Source of the DNA: a virus
DNA: 64,000 bases
IMG/VR virus record: IMGVR_UViG_3300035181_001013
Location: 1-64,000 of that record
Reading direction: 5' to 3' (one strand)
The notes under the pieces were generated by a model. It did not search any database and had not been told where the DNA came from. It worked only from the letters and a program-made list of their open reading frames with translations. The position numbers and the translations under genes were made by a program. Shown piece by piece: positions 14,472 through 21,200 of this stretch. Numbering within the stretch: the first letter of the stretch is position 1; every line of letters begins with the position of its first letter.

Positions 14472-15623
14472 ATGATTCTACCTTTTGATCATTCAAAAGT
14501 TCGGTTCCAAAATGTCAAAATCAAACGTGTGTCCACAGCTCTTGGTGGTTCAATGTCCATACTCGATGAAAAGGTGTTTGCTGATACTGGCAAAGAGAAA
14601 TTCATCAAAATTGATATTCCTTTATCTCTTGCTCGTATGTTCAAAGTGAAATATGGAATGTCCCAGTTCTTCGTCCCACATGAAGGTCTAATCATGTGGT
14701 ACGGTGACAAAGTTATAACGATCGAAAAAGCCAATGAAAACAGTCGGGTAATTGAATCTATTGATGGAACTGAACGTGTTTGGACTTCAAACGCGGAAAT
14801 TCATTTTCGTAATGCAGTCAGTACTTTCTTTGATAATTCCAATGTTGATTGGTTCTTTGATGGACTATACGTCTATAACTTTGGAGTACATTGGGAAAAC
14901 CAAACAATGCTTGATTTGGTAAAGTCAAGTAAACAGATTGATGAACATGGACTATTTCGTTCAGTTCCTTGTGAAGCGATTCATTTCACTTATCTGAATT
15001 TCAAACCTGCAGAACAAGAAAGTCGTGCGTGTGTTGCAATTCTTCCGAATTTGGACACATTCAGTATCTCTGCTCCAATATGGAAGACGCTTGGAACTGA
15101 AAATGCACGAATCTTGCATTCATCAGACGTGGAGTCAGATAGTGGAAAACCAGCATCTTTGGTTTCATCTCTGAAAGGTGTTGACAAACAAATTGCTGTT
15201 AATTTGAACTTTGCTCTTCGGTCAGCAAAAGAACTCACTGATCAATTTGATTACGAGAGTATTCAACCACTCCAACTCCCAAAAATGATGATTCAACTGA
15301 AGACAGTGAACATTCCAAGACTTCCGAAAGAGGTCAAGGCAACAACTGATATTGGTTTGAAATTCACACATGCACTGTCGTGGTTATTGGGAATGCAGTA
15401 CAATGCTACCACTCCTAATCAAATCTTTGCTCTTCGTCAGATTATTAAGTACTTGATGTCGAAAGGTCATTTTTGGAAAGACAAAACAAAACGGAAATCA
15501 ATTATCCGTGATACATCCAAAACTGCAATTCCCCTACTGTCAGTTCAAGAATTGGAGACGAGATATAATGAAAGTTTCGTTGTGAGTTCCCCAAAGATAG
15601 TAGATAATGTCTCTGTTGTGTAG
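14472..15623 (+). CDS. 383-aa hypothetical protein
   Basis: MILPFDHSKVRFQNVKIKRV... is a large soluble protein with no signal, no repeats and no recognisable catalytic motif. The segment VDWFFDGLYVYNFGVHWENQ is unusually aromatic. It sits before the 15678 gene with a 54-bp gap and shares its promoter, so the two products may act together. It ends with TAG. Confidence 0.65.
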   Translation: MILPFDHSKVRFQNVKIKRVSTALGGSMSILDEKVFADTGKEKFIKIDIPLSLARMFKVKYGMSQFFVPHEGLIMWYGDKVITIEKANENSRVIESIDGTERVWTSNAEIHFRNAVSTFFDNSNVDWFFDGLYVYNFGVHWENQTMLDLVKSSKQIDEHGLFRSVPCEAIHFTYLNFKPAEQESRACVAILPNLDTFSISAPIWKTLGTENARILHSSDVESDSGKPASLVSSLKGVDKQIAVNLNFALRSAKELTDQFDYESIQPLQLPKMMIQLKTVNIPRLPKEVKATTDIGLKFTHALSWLLGMQYNATTPNQIFALRQIIKYLMSKGHFWKDKTKRKSIIRDTSKTAIPLLSVQELETRYNESFVVSSPKIVDNVSVV

Positions 15624-15677
15624 ATCACAACAAACGCATCAAAACTTTACTAATCCTTTGAAACGAAAGGTCACAAA

Positions 15678-16790
15678 ATGCAACTCGGACAACGTGTTCT
15701 TACCCCCAAACAACATCAACATCTCGAGGTGAATGATTGGGCAGTAGTTCAAGCCCAAAAAGTTGAAATCTCTGAACTGAAGTCCGAAAAAAAGACTTCT
15801 GCAATAATCTCCATCAATGACGGTGAAATCATTCACCAATTCAAACCAACGTCACGTGTATCTCAATCACTCTCTTTTACTCCTCCAGAAGCTTTGGCTA
15901 AACGAATGGTCGGTGGAAAGTTCTTCACCATCAACAACACACTCGTTGATTTCCGTGATGGATCGTACAACGGTTTTATTCAAGATAACACTGCGATCCA
16001 GCAACTGATCGATACAATCGGTGTTGCTAAAGTCAATCCTTTGGCTCGGGCGATCAAAGTTGATACCACTCAAAGTGATATTTTGTTGTCCAATCCATGG
16101 GGTGAACAAACTCTCGACATCACCGAGTACCAACAAGGTGGATTATTCACGTCACAGTTGAGTTACAGCTGGTCTCCGTTCAGTCAACATATTCGTGGTG
16201 TATTTGAACTGATTCGCCAGATCTGCACGAACGGTATGGTTGGTCTTACTGAATTCTTTAACGCAAAAATTCCTATGATCAATCGATGGGAAGAACATAT
16301 GGACATCTCGTACACCCAGATCCAAAACAAAGTCCAGAGTCGTGTCAAAGCTCGGATTCTTGAAATGGGTCAAGAACGTGCAACAGTTGGTGAGTTACTT
16401 GCTATCACTGACCACGCCAATCTTCGGATTAAACAGATGCACGACATACATCCAGATGAACTTCATCGTCTTCGTACAATCAGTAACATCGCTAATCCAC
16501 AGATCCATTTGGCTGATATCTATCTTCCAAACGTGTTTGATGATCGTTCAGTTGCACAACGAGTTGTCGGTCACTTGTCATCTTTTGATGCTTGGAATTT
16601 GGTGACTGAAATGTATTCACACACGACCGCATCGACCAACTCTTCCGACATTGGTCTTCAACGGATGGCAAATTCGTTATTGCTTGAAGGTGAACAACGT
16701 AATAAGAGGCTGTTGAATGTTGAACGTGATACTCGTGTTCCAAATGCATTTTTGGACCCAACTCAAGCTTTTTATGGTGTAATGCAGTAA
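15678..16790 (+). CDS. 370-aa protein, possibly DUF932-like
   Basis: Beta-rich N-terminal half, then FSQHIRGVFELIRQICTNGM, VGLTEFFNAKIP and a helical C-terminal third. The block around LIRQICTNGMVG resembles the RVVCxNG core of DUF932 phage/plasmid proteins, often found near recombination genes. The match is weak. A terminator hairpin follows within 6 bp. It is the partner of the 14472 gene by arrangement. Confidence 0.6.
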   Translation: MQLGQRVLTPKQHQHLEVNDWAVVQAQKVEISELKSEKKTSAIISINDGEIIHQFKPTSRVSQSLSFTPPEALAKRMVGGKFFTINNTLVDFRDGSYNGFIQDNTAIQQLIDTIGVAKVNPLARAIKVDTTQSDILLSNPWGEQTLDITEYQQGGLFTSQLSYSWSPFSQHIRGVFELIRQICTNGMVGLTEFFNAKIPMINRWEEHMDISYTQIQNKVQSRVKARILEMGQERATVGELLAITDHANLRIKQMHDIHPDELHRLRTISNIANPQIHLADIYLPNVFDDRSVAQRVVGHLSSFDAWNLVTEMYSHTTASTNSSDIGLQRMANSLLLEGEQRNKRLLNVERDTRVPNAFLDPTQAFYGVMQ

Positions 16791-16795
16791 ACAAT

Positions 16796-16828
16796 AAGGG
16801 TGAAGAGGGTTGACTTCTTCACCCTTTT
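16796..16828 (+). terminator. Terminator fused to the next promoter
   Basis: AAGGGTGAAGA, GGGTTGAC loop, TTCTTCACCCTTTT. The -35 TTGACT of the next promoter is formed by the loop and 3' arm. Confidence 0.8.
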
Positions 16829-16838
16829 GGTATACAAT
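16810..16838 (+). promoter_or_regulatory. sigma70-like promoter inside a terminator
   Basis: TTGACT, 17 bp, TACAAT; it drives the five-gene group 16864-18049. Confidence 0.8.
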
Positions 16839-16863
16839 ACATTATACCGTTGAAGGAGTTGAA

Positions 16864-17169
16864 ATGACACAGTTTGCTGTTAGTGATTCGATTATTCGGT
16901 TATTATCGAATCTACATTTCGTAAGCGCGTACGCGAATTCTGATGAAACGTTGGAACATTACAAACCCAACCAGAATACAGTGATCATGTTTGGGACAGA
17001 ATATGTTGATGCAGTCAGCCTAGCTGACATCATTGATCCAAGATGTGACCCTGAAGATCGTGGTTTGTATTTAATATTCAAACTTCGTGGATTGGAAGAT
17101 GCTGATTGGATTTCATTCAACAATTTCAACTCCAAAATGTTTAGTGTTTATAAAAAGGATCTATCATGA
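16864..17169 (+). CDS. 101-aa hypothetical protein
   Basis: The start MTQFAVSDSIIRL at 16864 follows GAAGGAG; a longer in-frame reading would begin inside the promoter. It is mostly helical with a beta-like middle (NTVIMFGTEYVDAVSL). First of five coupled small genes; its end overlaps the next start by ATGA. The function is unknown. Confidence 0.6.
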   Translation: MTQFAVSDSIIRLLSNLHFVSAYANSDETLEHYKPNQNTVIMFGTEYVDAVSLADIIDPRCDPEDRGLYLIFKLRGLEDADWISFNNFNSKMFSVYKKDLS

Positions 17170-17363
17170 AGGACCAACAAATGACTCAACAGATTTTTGA
17201 CAATGGTGATTCAACACCTGAATTAACCAATGATGAAATTCAACAACTGATGTTTGCAGCAGAAGTTTTGACAACTTTCTATGACGATCTCGTCGTAAGG
17301 TCCACCAAAGATTACAACTTCTTTGTTGCACCTCCGACAAACTTCTCATATAGGGTCAACTGA
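17166..17363 (+). CDS. 65-aa hypothetical protein
   Basis: MKDQQMTQQIFDNGDSTPEL... is a short helical protein, coupled at both ends (ATGA before, TGATG after). The tail VAPPTNFSYRVN is unlike the helical body. No family is recognised. Confidence 0.55.
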   Translation: MKDQQMTQQIFDNGDSTPELTNDEIQQLMFAAEVLTTFYDDLVVRSTKDYNFFVAPPTNFSYRVN

Positions 17364-17617
17364 TGTACAAAGTAAGCATCGTCGATAAGAAGACCAAATT
17401 AATATACGAAGGGTCAGAGAAGACCTTTGATTCCTTCGACGACGCATCAACGGATGCTTTGACAAGATTTGCACTCAATTTCGGATACGATGTTAATGCG
17501 ACGTTTGAGTTCATAGACTCTTATACTTCCCCACTCGAAATCTCCAGCGTTGAACTTTTCCCTAAATTCGGGGATGATGGGGTATTCCTTTTTAAAGATA
17601 CAGAAGTGATACACTAA
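17363..17617 (+). CDS. 84-aa hypothetical protein
   Basis: MYKVSIVDKKTKLIYEGSEK begins with a beta hairpin, then DDASTDALTRFALNFGYDVN (helix) and a beta-rich end. This strand-strand-helix-strand order is common in small phage proteins that modify host enzymes, but nothing more specific can be said. Coupled to both neighbours. Confidence 0.6.
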   Translation: MYKVSIVDKKTKLIYEGSEKTFDSFDDASTDALTRFALNFGYDVNATFEFIDSYTSPLEISSVELFPKFGDDGVFLFKDTEVIH

Positions 17618-17618
17618 A

Positions 17619-17828
17619 ATGCAAATGACCAATTACGCTCATATGGAAAAACCGAATCCATACAACGTTCGGATGTATATTCCATCAATGAACGCCGAAC
17701 TCAATTACACCCAATACTGCAAACTTGTTAGAACAATGGGTCTCATTAAAGATCCAGCGAATCTATTCTTCATCGGGGGATGGCCTGTTTATAATCTTCC
17801 TGATGGTACTATTTTTCAATGTGTATAA
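17619..17828 (+). CDS. 69-aa hypothetical protein
   Basis: MQMTNYAHMEKPNPYNVRMY... is rich in Asn, Tyr and Pro. The C-terminal part (FFIGGWPVYNLPDGTIFQCV) is hydrophobic without being a membrane span. It starts one base after the preceding stop. The function is unknown. Confidence 0.55.
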   Translation: MQMTNYAHMEKPNPYNVRMYIPSMNAELNYTQYCKLVRTMGLIKDPANLFFIGGWPVYNLPDGTIFQCV

Positions 17829-17842
17829 GGAAAGGAAGTAAA

Positions 17843-18049
17843 ATGAACAATTCTTTTGTAAATCTCAATATGTATCCCCTTTACAAGGTAACGATGATTA
17901 AGATGGGGGCATGCACAGAAGGACCAACTCAAATTACTGAATACATTCGAGCTTCAGGTATCGGTAACGTAGCTGAAGAAGCTAAACGCCGCCACCCCGG
18001 ATATTTACCTTCAGGTCGATACGACAAGATTGACGACGGTATTCGTTAA
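17843..18049 (+). CDS. 68-aa hypothetical protein
   Basis: The start is the ATG at 17843 after AAGGAAG. The product MNNSFVNLNMYPLYKVTMIK... ends in KRRHPGYLPSGRYDKIDDGI, a basic, proline-containing tail. Last gene of the 16864 group; a factor-independent terminator follows within 25 bp. No family is recognised. Confidence 0.6.
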   Translation: MNNSFVNLNMYPLYKVTMIKMGACTEGPTQITEYIRASGIGNVAEEAKRRHPGYLPSGRYDKIDDGIR

Positions 18050-18072
18050 CAACCCAAACATACAACACACAA

Positions 18073-18097
18073 AGCCTGGAACTCCCAGGCTTTTTCT
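18073..18097 (+). terminator. Factor-independent terminator
   Basis: AGCCTGG, AACT loop, CCCAGGCT, then TTTTTC: ends the 16864-18049 transcript just before a new promoter. Confidence 0.9.
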
Positions 18098-18104
18098 TTT
18101 TCTG

Positions 18105-18133
18105 TTGTATGTTTGGGTCAAATGTGGTATAGT
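18105..18133 (+). promoter_or_regulatory. sigma70-like promoter
   Basis: TTGTAT, 17 bp ending AAATGTGG, TATAGT followed by GTTCACAC, like the promoter at 10774. Confidence 0.8.
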
Positions 18134-18166
18134 GTTCACACTTACTGCTCAAACAGATAAAATCAA

Positions 18167-18451
18167 ATGAATTCAATTAACCTTATCGAGCTTGCTGAAG
18201 AGATATCATATGATGAAATGGCAGAATTGCTTGCGTGGTTTATCCTGAATGAAGAGCAGTCCTTTGCGAAGCAGATGATCAGTTCTTCAGACGATACTAC
18301 AAAAATGATATATCGGAAGGTGTTATCAAATTCGAGCCAGCTGTGTCTCGAAGCAGAGGATTTACTGCGTGATGTATATTCAAAGAATTTTCTTGAAACT
18401 GCAAAAATAACGATTGGATCCGTTGCCGAAGAATACGTAAGGGATGTATAG
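18167..18451 (+). CDS. 94-aa helical hypothetical protein
   Basis: MNSINLIELAEEISYDEMAE... is helical nearly throughout, acidic at the start and with LCLEAEDLLRDVYSKNFLET later. It is bounded by its own promoter and, after a 100-bp untranslated tail, a strong terminator at 18553. It ends with TAG. The function is unknown. Confidence 0.65.
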   Translation: MNSINLIELAEEISYDEMAELLAWFILNEEQSFAKQMISSSDDTTKMIYRKVLSNSSQLCLEAEDLLRDVYSKNFLETAKITIGSVAEEYVRDV

Positions 18452-18552
18452 TCTCTTTACCGTTTGTGTTCAGACGACATAACAGGTCAGGACTACTAGA
18501 AACATCACAGTAGAAGCGATCGGGTTGCTCGTACCGCAGCACAAACCTTTAT

Positions 18553-18579
18553 AGGGCCCTGCAATGGGGCCCTCTTTTT
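18553..18579 (+). terminator. Factor-independent terminator
   Basis: AGGGCCC, TGCAATG, GGGCCCT, then CTTTTT. The 100 bp before it contains no gene. Confidence 0.9.
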
Positions 18580-18584
18580 ATCTG

Positions 18585-18613
18585 TTGTCTTTAGGGTAAC
18601 AAAAAGGTATAAT
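18585..18613 (+). promoter_or_regulatory. sigma70-like promoter with TTAGGGTA spacer
   Basis: TTGTCT, 17 bp (TTAGGGTAACAAAAAGG), TATAAT. It is followed by a leader duplicated at 20142. Confidence 0.8.
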
Positions 18614-18648
18614 ACTTACATGACATCAGGGGTCAGTGGGGAGGTATA
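18614..18648 (+). repeat. Leader repeat, copy A
   Basis: ACATGACATCAGGGGTCAGT followed by GGGGAGGTATA directly after a promoter. The same 35-bp leader, with one difference, follows the promoter at 20113. TGAC...GTCA can form a small hairpin, and a nine-codon frame starts at its ATG. Confidence 0.7.
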
Positions 18649-18659
18649 GAACTAACGTT

Positions 18660-18726
18660 TTAGGCCAACCTACCAGGTCAACAGTTGATCTTATTAGGCC
18701 AACCTACCAGGTCAACGGTTGATCTT
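18660..18726 (+). repeat. Two 33-bp direct repeats, operator-like
   Basis: TTAGGCCAACCTACCAGGTC then AAC(A/G)GTTGATCTT occurs twice with a 34-bp period and one difference. Each unit holds the inverted repeat TCAAC-N-GTTGA and ACCTaccAGGT. The second unit supplies the -35 box TTGATC of the promoter at 18719, so the pair looks like regulator binding sites. Confidence 0.75.
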
Positions 18727-18747
18727 CTGTCACATTTGTGAGATAAT
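18719..18747 (+). promoter_or_regulatory. sigma70-like promoter overlapping an operator-like repeat
   Basis: TTGATC, 17 bp ending ATTTGTGA, GATAAT, then GTTCACATC. Confidence 0.75.
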
Positions 18748-18774
18748 GTTCACATCAAGTTAAGGAGAACACAG

Positions 18775-18843
18775 ATGTCATTTCATATTATGAATTTTGA
18801 TTTATTCGAATTTGGTTGTTCACAAGAAATTGTAAGATCATGA
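18775..18843 (+). CDS. 22-aa peptide
   Basis: MSFHIMNFDLFEFGCSQEIV + RS, with TAAGGAG nine bases upstream, better placed than the site of the next gene. Its stop overlaps the next ATG (ATGA), so it can act as a translated leader for the 18840 gene. Confidence 0.5.
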   Translation: MSFHIMNFDLFEFGCSQEIVRS

Positions 18844-19133
18844 AAACAAAACACAATATGTATGGTTTCAATATTTCCTCAACGCTTCTCTCATCAGAAG
18901 CCAGTGACAATATATTCTTCAATAAGACCAAATGTTTGAACTTCATGATTCGTACGATGGAAATTCTCCAACAGGAAATTCTCCAACAATCGAGTGAAGA
19001 ATCAACTATCATCTACCAACGTCCTGTTAATGGACTCCCTGTTGTTACATGTATGAACAACGAGAACGTTCCGCTATACACATTCAGTATGATCAAATTC
19101 ACAATCCAAGATAGCCCATCGGAGGAACTCTAA
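18840..19133 (+). CDS. 97-aa hypothetical protein
   Basis: The start MKTKHNMYGFNISS at 18840 couples to the 22-codon peptide before it. The middle (FNKTKCLNFMIRTMEILQQE) is helical; the end (NENVPLYTFSMIKFTIQDSP) is beta-like. The stop overlaps the next start (TAATG). No family is recognised. Confidence 0.6.
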   Translation: MKTKHNMYGFNISSTLLSSEASDNIFFNKTKCLNFMIRTMEILQQEILQQSSEESTIIYQRPVNGLPVVTCMNNENVPLYTFSMIKFTIQDSPSEEL

Positions 19134-19429
19134 TGTCTTTTATAATCTACAACACAACAAATTTTTCTCTTTATCGGCCCAATTATTCCGCAAAGACGTA
19201 TTCAACAGAACGTAGCGCAAAGGGGGCTCTAACGAAGCTCATCAAACAGCAAGAAGAGAATCAATGGTTCATTCCAGAACATTGGGCCGTAACTACATAT
19301 GACCATTTCCGATCTATTGAACCAATGGTCGAAGTTAAAAGTTTAATGACCGGGGCACCTGTTCAAATTAGAGCATCAGATGTTGATTCATGTGTTGACC
19401 CATCCACGGAACGATTTTGGAGTATGTAA
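19133..19429 (+). CDS. 98-aa conserved phage protein
   Basis: MSFIIYNTTNFSLYRPNYSA, then TYSTERSAKGALTKLIKQ and a C-terminal SLMTGAPVQIRAS...DPSTERFWSM. I recognise the layout (a beta start IIYN, an alpha segment AAKxALTRL, an end LMTGxxV..CxxPSSExYWSM) from many phage and some bacterial small proteins that have no assigned role. Last gene before the gene-poor region. Confidence 0.65.
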   Translation: MSFIIYNTTNFSLYRPNYSAKTYSTERSAKGALTKLIKQQEENQWFIPEHWAVTTYDHFRSIEPMVEVKSLMTGAPVQIRASDVDSCVDPSTERFWSM

Positions 19430-19433
19430 TTTT

Positions 19434-19479
19434 ACTCTACGCCGGTCTCAAACTAAACAAATTCCACTATTCATGCGGA
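19434..19479 (+). repeat. 46-bp direct repeat, left copy
   Basis: Starts ACTCTACGCCGGTCTCAAAC and ends CCACTATTCATGCGGA; a near-identical copy lies at 19798-19843. The last 15 bases are the dispersed hairpin-repeat core found in the array at 20315. Confidence 0.8.
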
Positions 19480-19529
19480 TCATTAAAAACGAAAATCAGT
19501 CGACTTTCTTCAGTAATTGGGTATAATAG

Positions 19530-19795
19530 TCTTTAGTGAGTTGAGTGATGGGCATTCATTGATAGGTAAGGAGTTCGAGTCCTCACTTTGTTAATATGCC
19601 AAGTGGTGTAATAGTAAGCACACATTTCGGCCGCGTTGCTTGTGGTGTTGAGAGGCCGGGAGACGGTTCCAGAATTTTGGACGGCGCTATGAAAATAGAG
19701 GTGTAAGTGGGCGGACGTCCATGAGAAGCCGTATGACAGAGAATAGAGCTTGGGGCAGGTGTCCGCCTTCCCAGGCTCTTTCTTTTTGTAAAAAT
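19530..19795 (+). ncRNA. Pseudoknotted structured RNA with terminator
   Basis: A TATAAT box at 19518-19523 (weak -35 TCGACT) precedes it. The 5' part has a tRNA-like T-arm (AGGA-GTTCGAG-TCCT) and a second element like a D-arm (AAGTGGTGTAATAGTAAGCAC). The 3' part forms an H-type pseudoknot: GGCGGAC and GAGCTTGGG pair with the later GTCCGCC and CCCAGGCTC, followed by TTTCTTTTT. It has no reading frame and lies between 46-bp direct repeats. Confidence 0.6.
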
Positions 19796-19797
19796 CG

Positions 19798-19843
19798 ACT
19801 CTACACCGGTCTCAAACTAAACAAACTCCACTATTCATGCGGA
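19798..19843 (+). repeat. 46-bp direct repeat, right copy
   Basis: Three differences from the copy at 19434; the pair brackets the structured RNA exactly. Confidence 0.8.
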
Positions 19844-20112
19844 ATTGAAAAATTCAAAATCCTAATAGGGTCACAACTTAACAACATATCTTTTACCCTA
19901 TTACAAAAAGTTCGTAAAAAAATCTCCTGTATAATCAACTAACTACGTTCCAATTTTTTCAACAATCTCTTTATAATCAAAGAGTTATGATTTCATTTTT
20001 TCATGGAAAAACACCAAATTATTTTTCCTTCAATTCTTACTAAAAATAAATATTGTTTATAATCAAAGAGTTACAACGGGAAACCAAAGGTATACCTTTG
20101 GTGAACTTTTTG
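19844..20112 (+). other. AT-rich spacer with short repeats and a palindrome
   Basis: No gene. TTTATAATCAAAGAGTTA occurs twice (near 19970 and 20056), and ACCAAAGGTATACCTTTGGT at 20083-20102 is a perfect 20-bp palindrome. Low GC, repeats and flanking promoters fit an origin or control region. Confidence 0.5.
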
Positions 20113-20141
20113 TTGACTTTAGGGTAACGATATGAGATAAT
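20113..20141 (+). promoter_or_regulatory. sigma70-like promoter with TTAGGGTA spacer
   Basis: TTGACT, 17 bp (TTAGGGTAACGATATGA), GATAAT, reading into the second leader copy and the hairpin array. Confidence 0.8.
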
Positions 20142-20176
20142 ACTTACATGACATCAGGGGTCAGTAGGGAGGTATA
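20142..20176 (+). repeat. Leader repeat, copy B
   Basis: Same leader as 18614-18648 with one change (GGG to AGG) that opens the nine-codon frame into a 48-codon one ending in the array; no ribosome site, so translation is doubtful. Confidence 0.7.
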
Positions 20177-20314
20177 CAACTCTTATTTTAGAGCAATTCA
20201 GCAGTCAACAAAATTCTTTCTATCAGCACATCAAAACATTCAATGCTCACAACAAGGTGTTCCACAGTATAATGGGCACTCGTCAACCCACTATTGACGG
20301 GGTGGTTCTTTGTG

Positions 20315-20560
20315 TCAACCTTCGCATGAATAGTGGGGTTTGACGCGCTTCAAATCGCGCATCAATAGTGGGTTCAGACACACCAAAACACCGCATGAAT
20401 AGTGGGGTTTGACGCGCTTCAAACACCGCATGAATAGTGGGGTTTGACGCGCTTCAAACACCGCATGAACAGTGGGGTTTGATGCGCTTCAAACCCCGCA
20501 TGAATCGTGGGTTCAGACACACTCAAACCCCGCATGAACAGTGGGGTTTGACGATCGTCC
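20315..20560 (+). repeat. Seven-unit tandem hairpin repeat array
   Basis: Units of 34-36 bp with consensus CCGCATGAATAGTGGGG then TTTGACGCGCTTCAAA. Each can fold as TCAAACCCC / GGGGTTTGA around the loop GCATGAATAGT. Two units carry the variant GGGTTCAGACACAC. There are no unique spacers between units. Single copies of the hairpin core in the opposite direction occur at 19464, 19828, 21308 and 46449. It looks like a binding-site or iteron array. Confidence 0.85.
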
Positions 20561-20597
20561 AAAACCGTTTTGGAACAACGTTGATCCGAACCAAACG

Positions 20598-20626
20598 TTG
20601 ATTTCCTTGGAAAAATGTGGGATAAT
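20598..20626 (+). promoter_or_regulatory. sigma70-like promoter for a small RNA
   Basis: TTGATT, 17 bp ending AATGTGG, GATAAT. Confidence 0.75.
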
Positions 20627-20632
20627 GATAGG

Positions 20633-20706
20633 TTATAGTTTGGAACTGGACGACCCTATTACAAACTATAAAAAGGGTAACCGAGTCGTTTGTTGACTTT
20701 ACCCTA
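20633..20706 (+). ncRNA. Small RNA with pseudoknot potential
   Basis: TTATAGTTTG pairs with CAAACTATAA; the loop's ACCCT can pair with the following AGGGT, and AGGGTAA can alternatively pair with TTTACCCT. It is about 80 nt behind a strong promoter, with no reading frame. AAACC/AAATC short repeats follow (20727-20757). Confidence 0.5.
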
Positions 20707-20758
20707 ATACCCCCTCTCCTTTTCAAACCAAAACCAAAATCAAAACCAAAATCAAATA

Positions 20759-21103
20759 CTATTTAACAGGATGATTATTAGTATGAGATGTACTATAGCG
20801 ATAAACATCAGTAAGAATAACCGTTTCACCAGGGTTAACAAGATAATCATATGTAACTTTATGTATAGAGATGATACGATATACACTATAAGCAGATACT
20901 GTTGAATATGAATCACATACAGTAACAACAGAAGTGTGAGGATCATTGGATATTACAACATTAACAACTTCAATAGGTTGGAACACTATCAAACCATCTG
21001 TAATATCGTGGATAATACCAACACATTGAATACTATTATCGTTGTTTGTATCATAGTTCATCATTATTGGTATACCAATCAAACTTTTCAAAGAATAATC
21101 CAT
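20759..21103 (-). CDS. 114-aa hypothetical protein under palindromic operator
   Basis: MDYSLKSLIGIPIMMNYDTN... is beta-rich throughout (VGIIHDITDGLIVFQPIEVV, SVVTVCDSYSTVSAY), with no helix-turn-helix. It is the only leftward gene in the region and is markedly AT-rich. Its promoter (21130-21158) is covered at the -10 by the perfect palindrome at 21116-21133, with a second copy upstream. Expression is therefore very likely repressed by a dimeric regulator encoded by phage or host. The function is unknown. Confidence 0.65.
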   Translation of the reverse strand: MDYSLKSLIGIPIMMNYDTNNDNSIQCVGIIHDITDGLIVFQPIEVVNVVISNDPHTSVVTVCDSYSTVSAYSVYRIISIHKVTYDYLVNPGETVILTDVYRYSTSHTNNHPVK

Positions 21104-21115
21104 TTTGTTCTCTTA

Positions 21116-21133
21116 TTGTTTACTAGTAAACAA
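21116..21133. promoter_or_regulatory. Perfect 18-bp palindromic operator
   Basis: TTGTTTACTAGTAAACAA overlaps the -10 and start region of the leftward promoter. A second GTTTACTAGTAAAC lies 69 bp away (centre to centre) at 21187, spacing that would allow looping. Confidence 0.8.
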
Positions 21134-21158
21134 TAAATCATTTCAAAAAATATGTCAA
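21130..21158 (-). promoter_or_regulatory. sigma70-like promoter
   Basis: TTGACA, 17 bp, TATTGT leftward; the -10 overlaps the operator. Confidence 0.75.
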
Positions 21159-21186
21159 ATTATTGTTTTCTTCTTTGTTAAGATAA

Positions 21187-21200
21187 GTTTACTAGTAAAC
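21187..21200. promoter_or_regulatory. Second palindromic operator
   Basis: GTTTACTAGTAAAC, identical core to the site at 21116, located upstream of the leftward -35. Confidence 0.75.

Noticed and set aside
20315-20560. CRISPR array
   Set aside because: Repeat units follow each other without unique spacers of constant length, the repeat itself is palindromic along its whole length, and no cas genes are near.
20752-20946. Leucine-rich leftward frame
   Set aside because: It overlaps the 20759 gene in another phase, lacks a ribosome site and reflects AT-rich composition.
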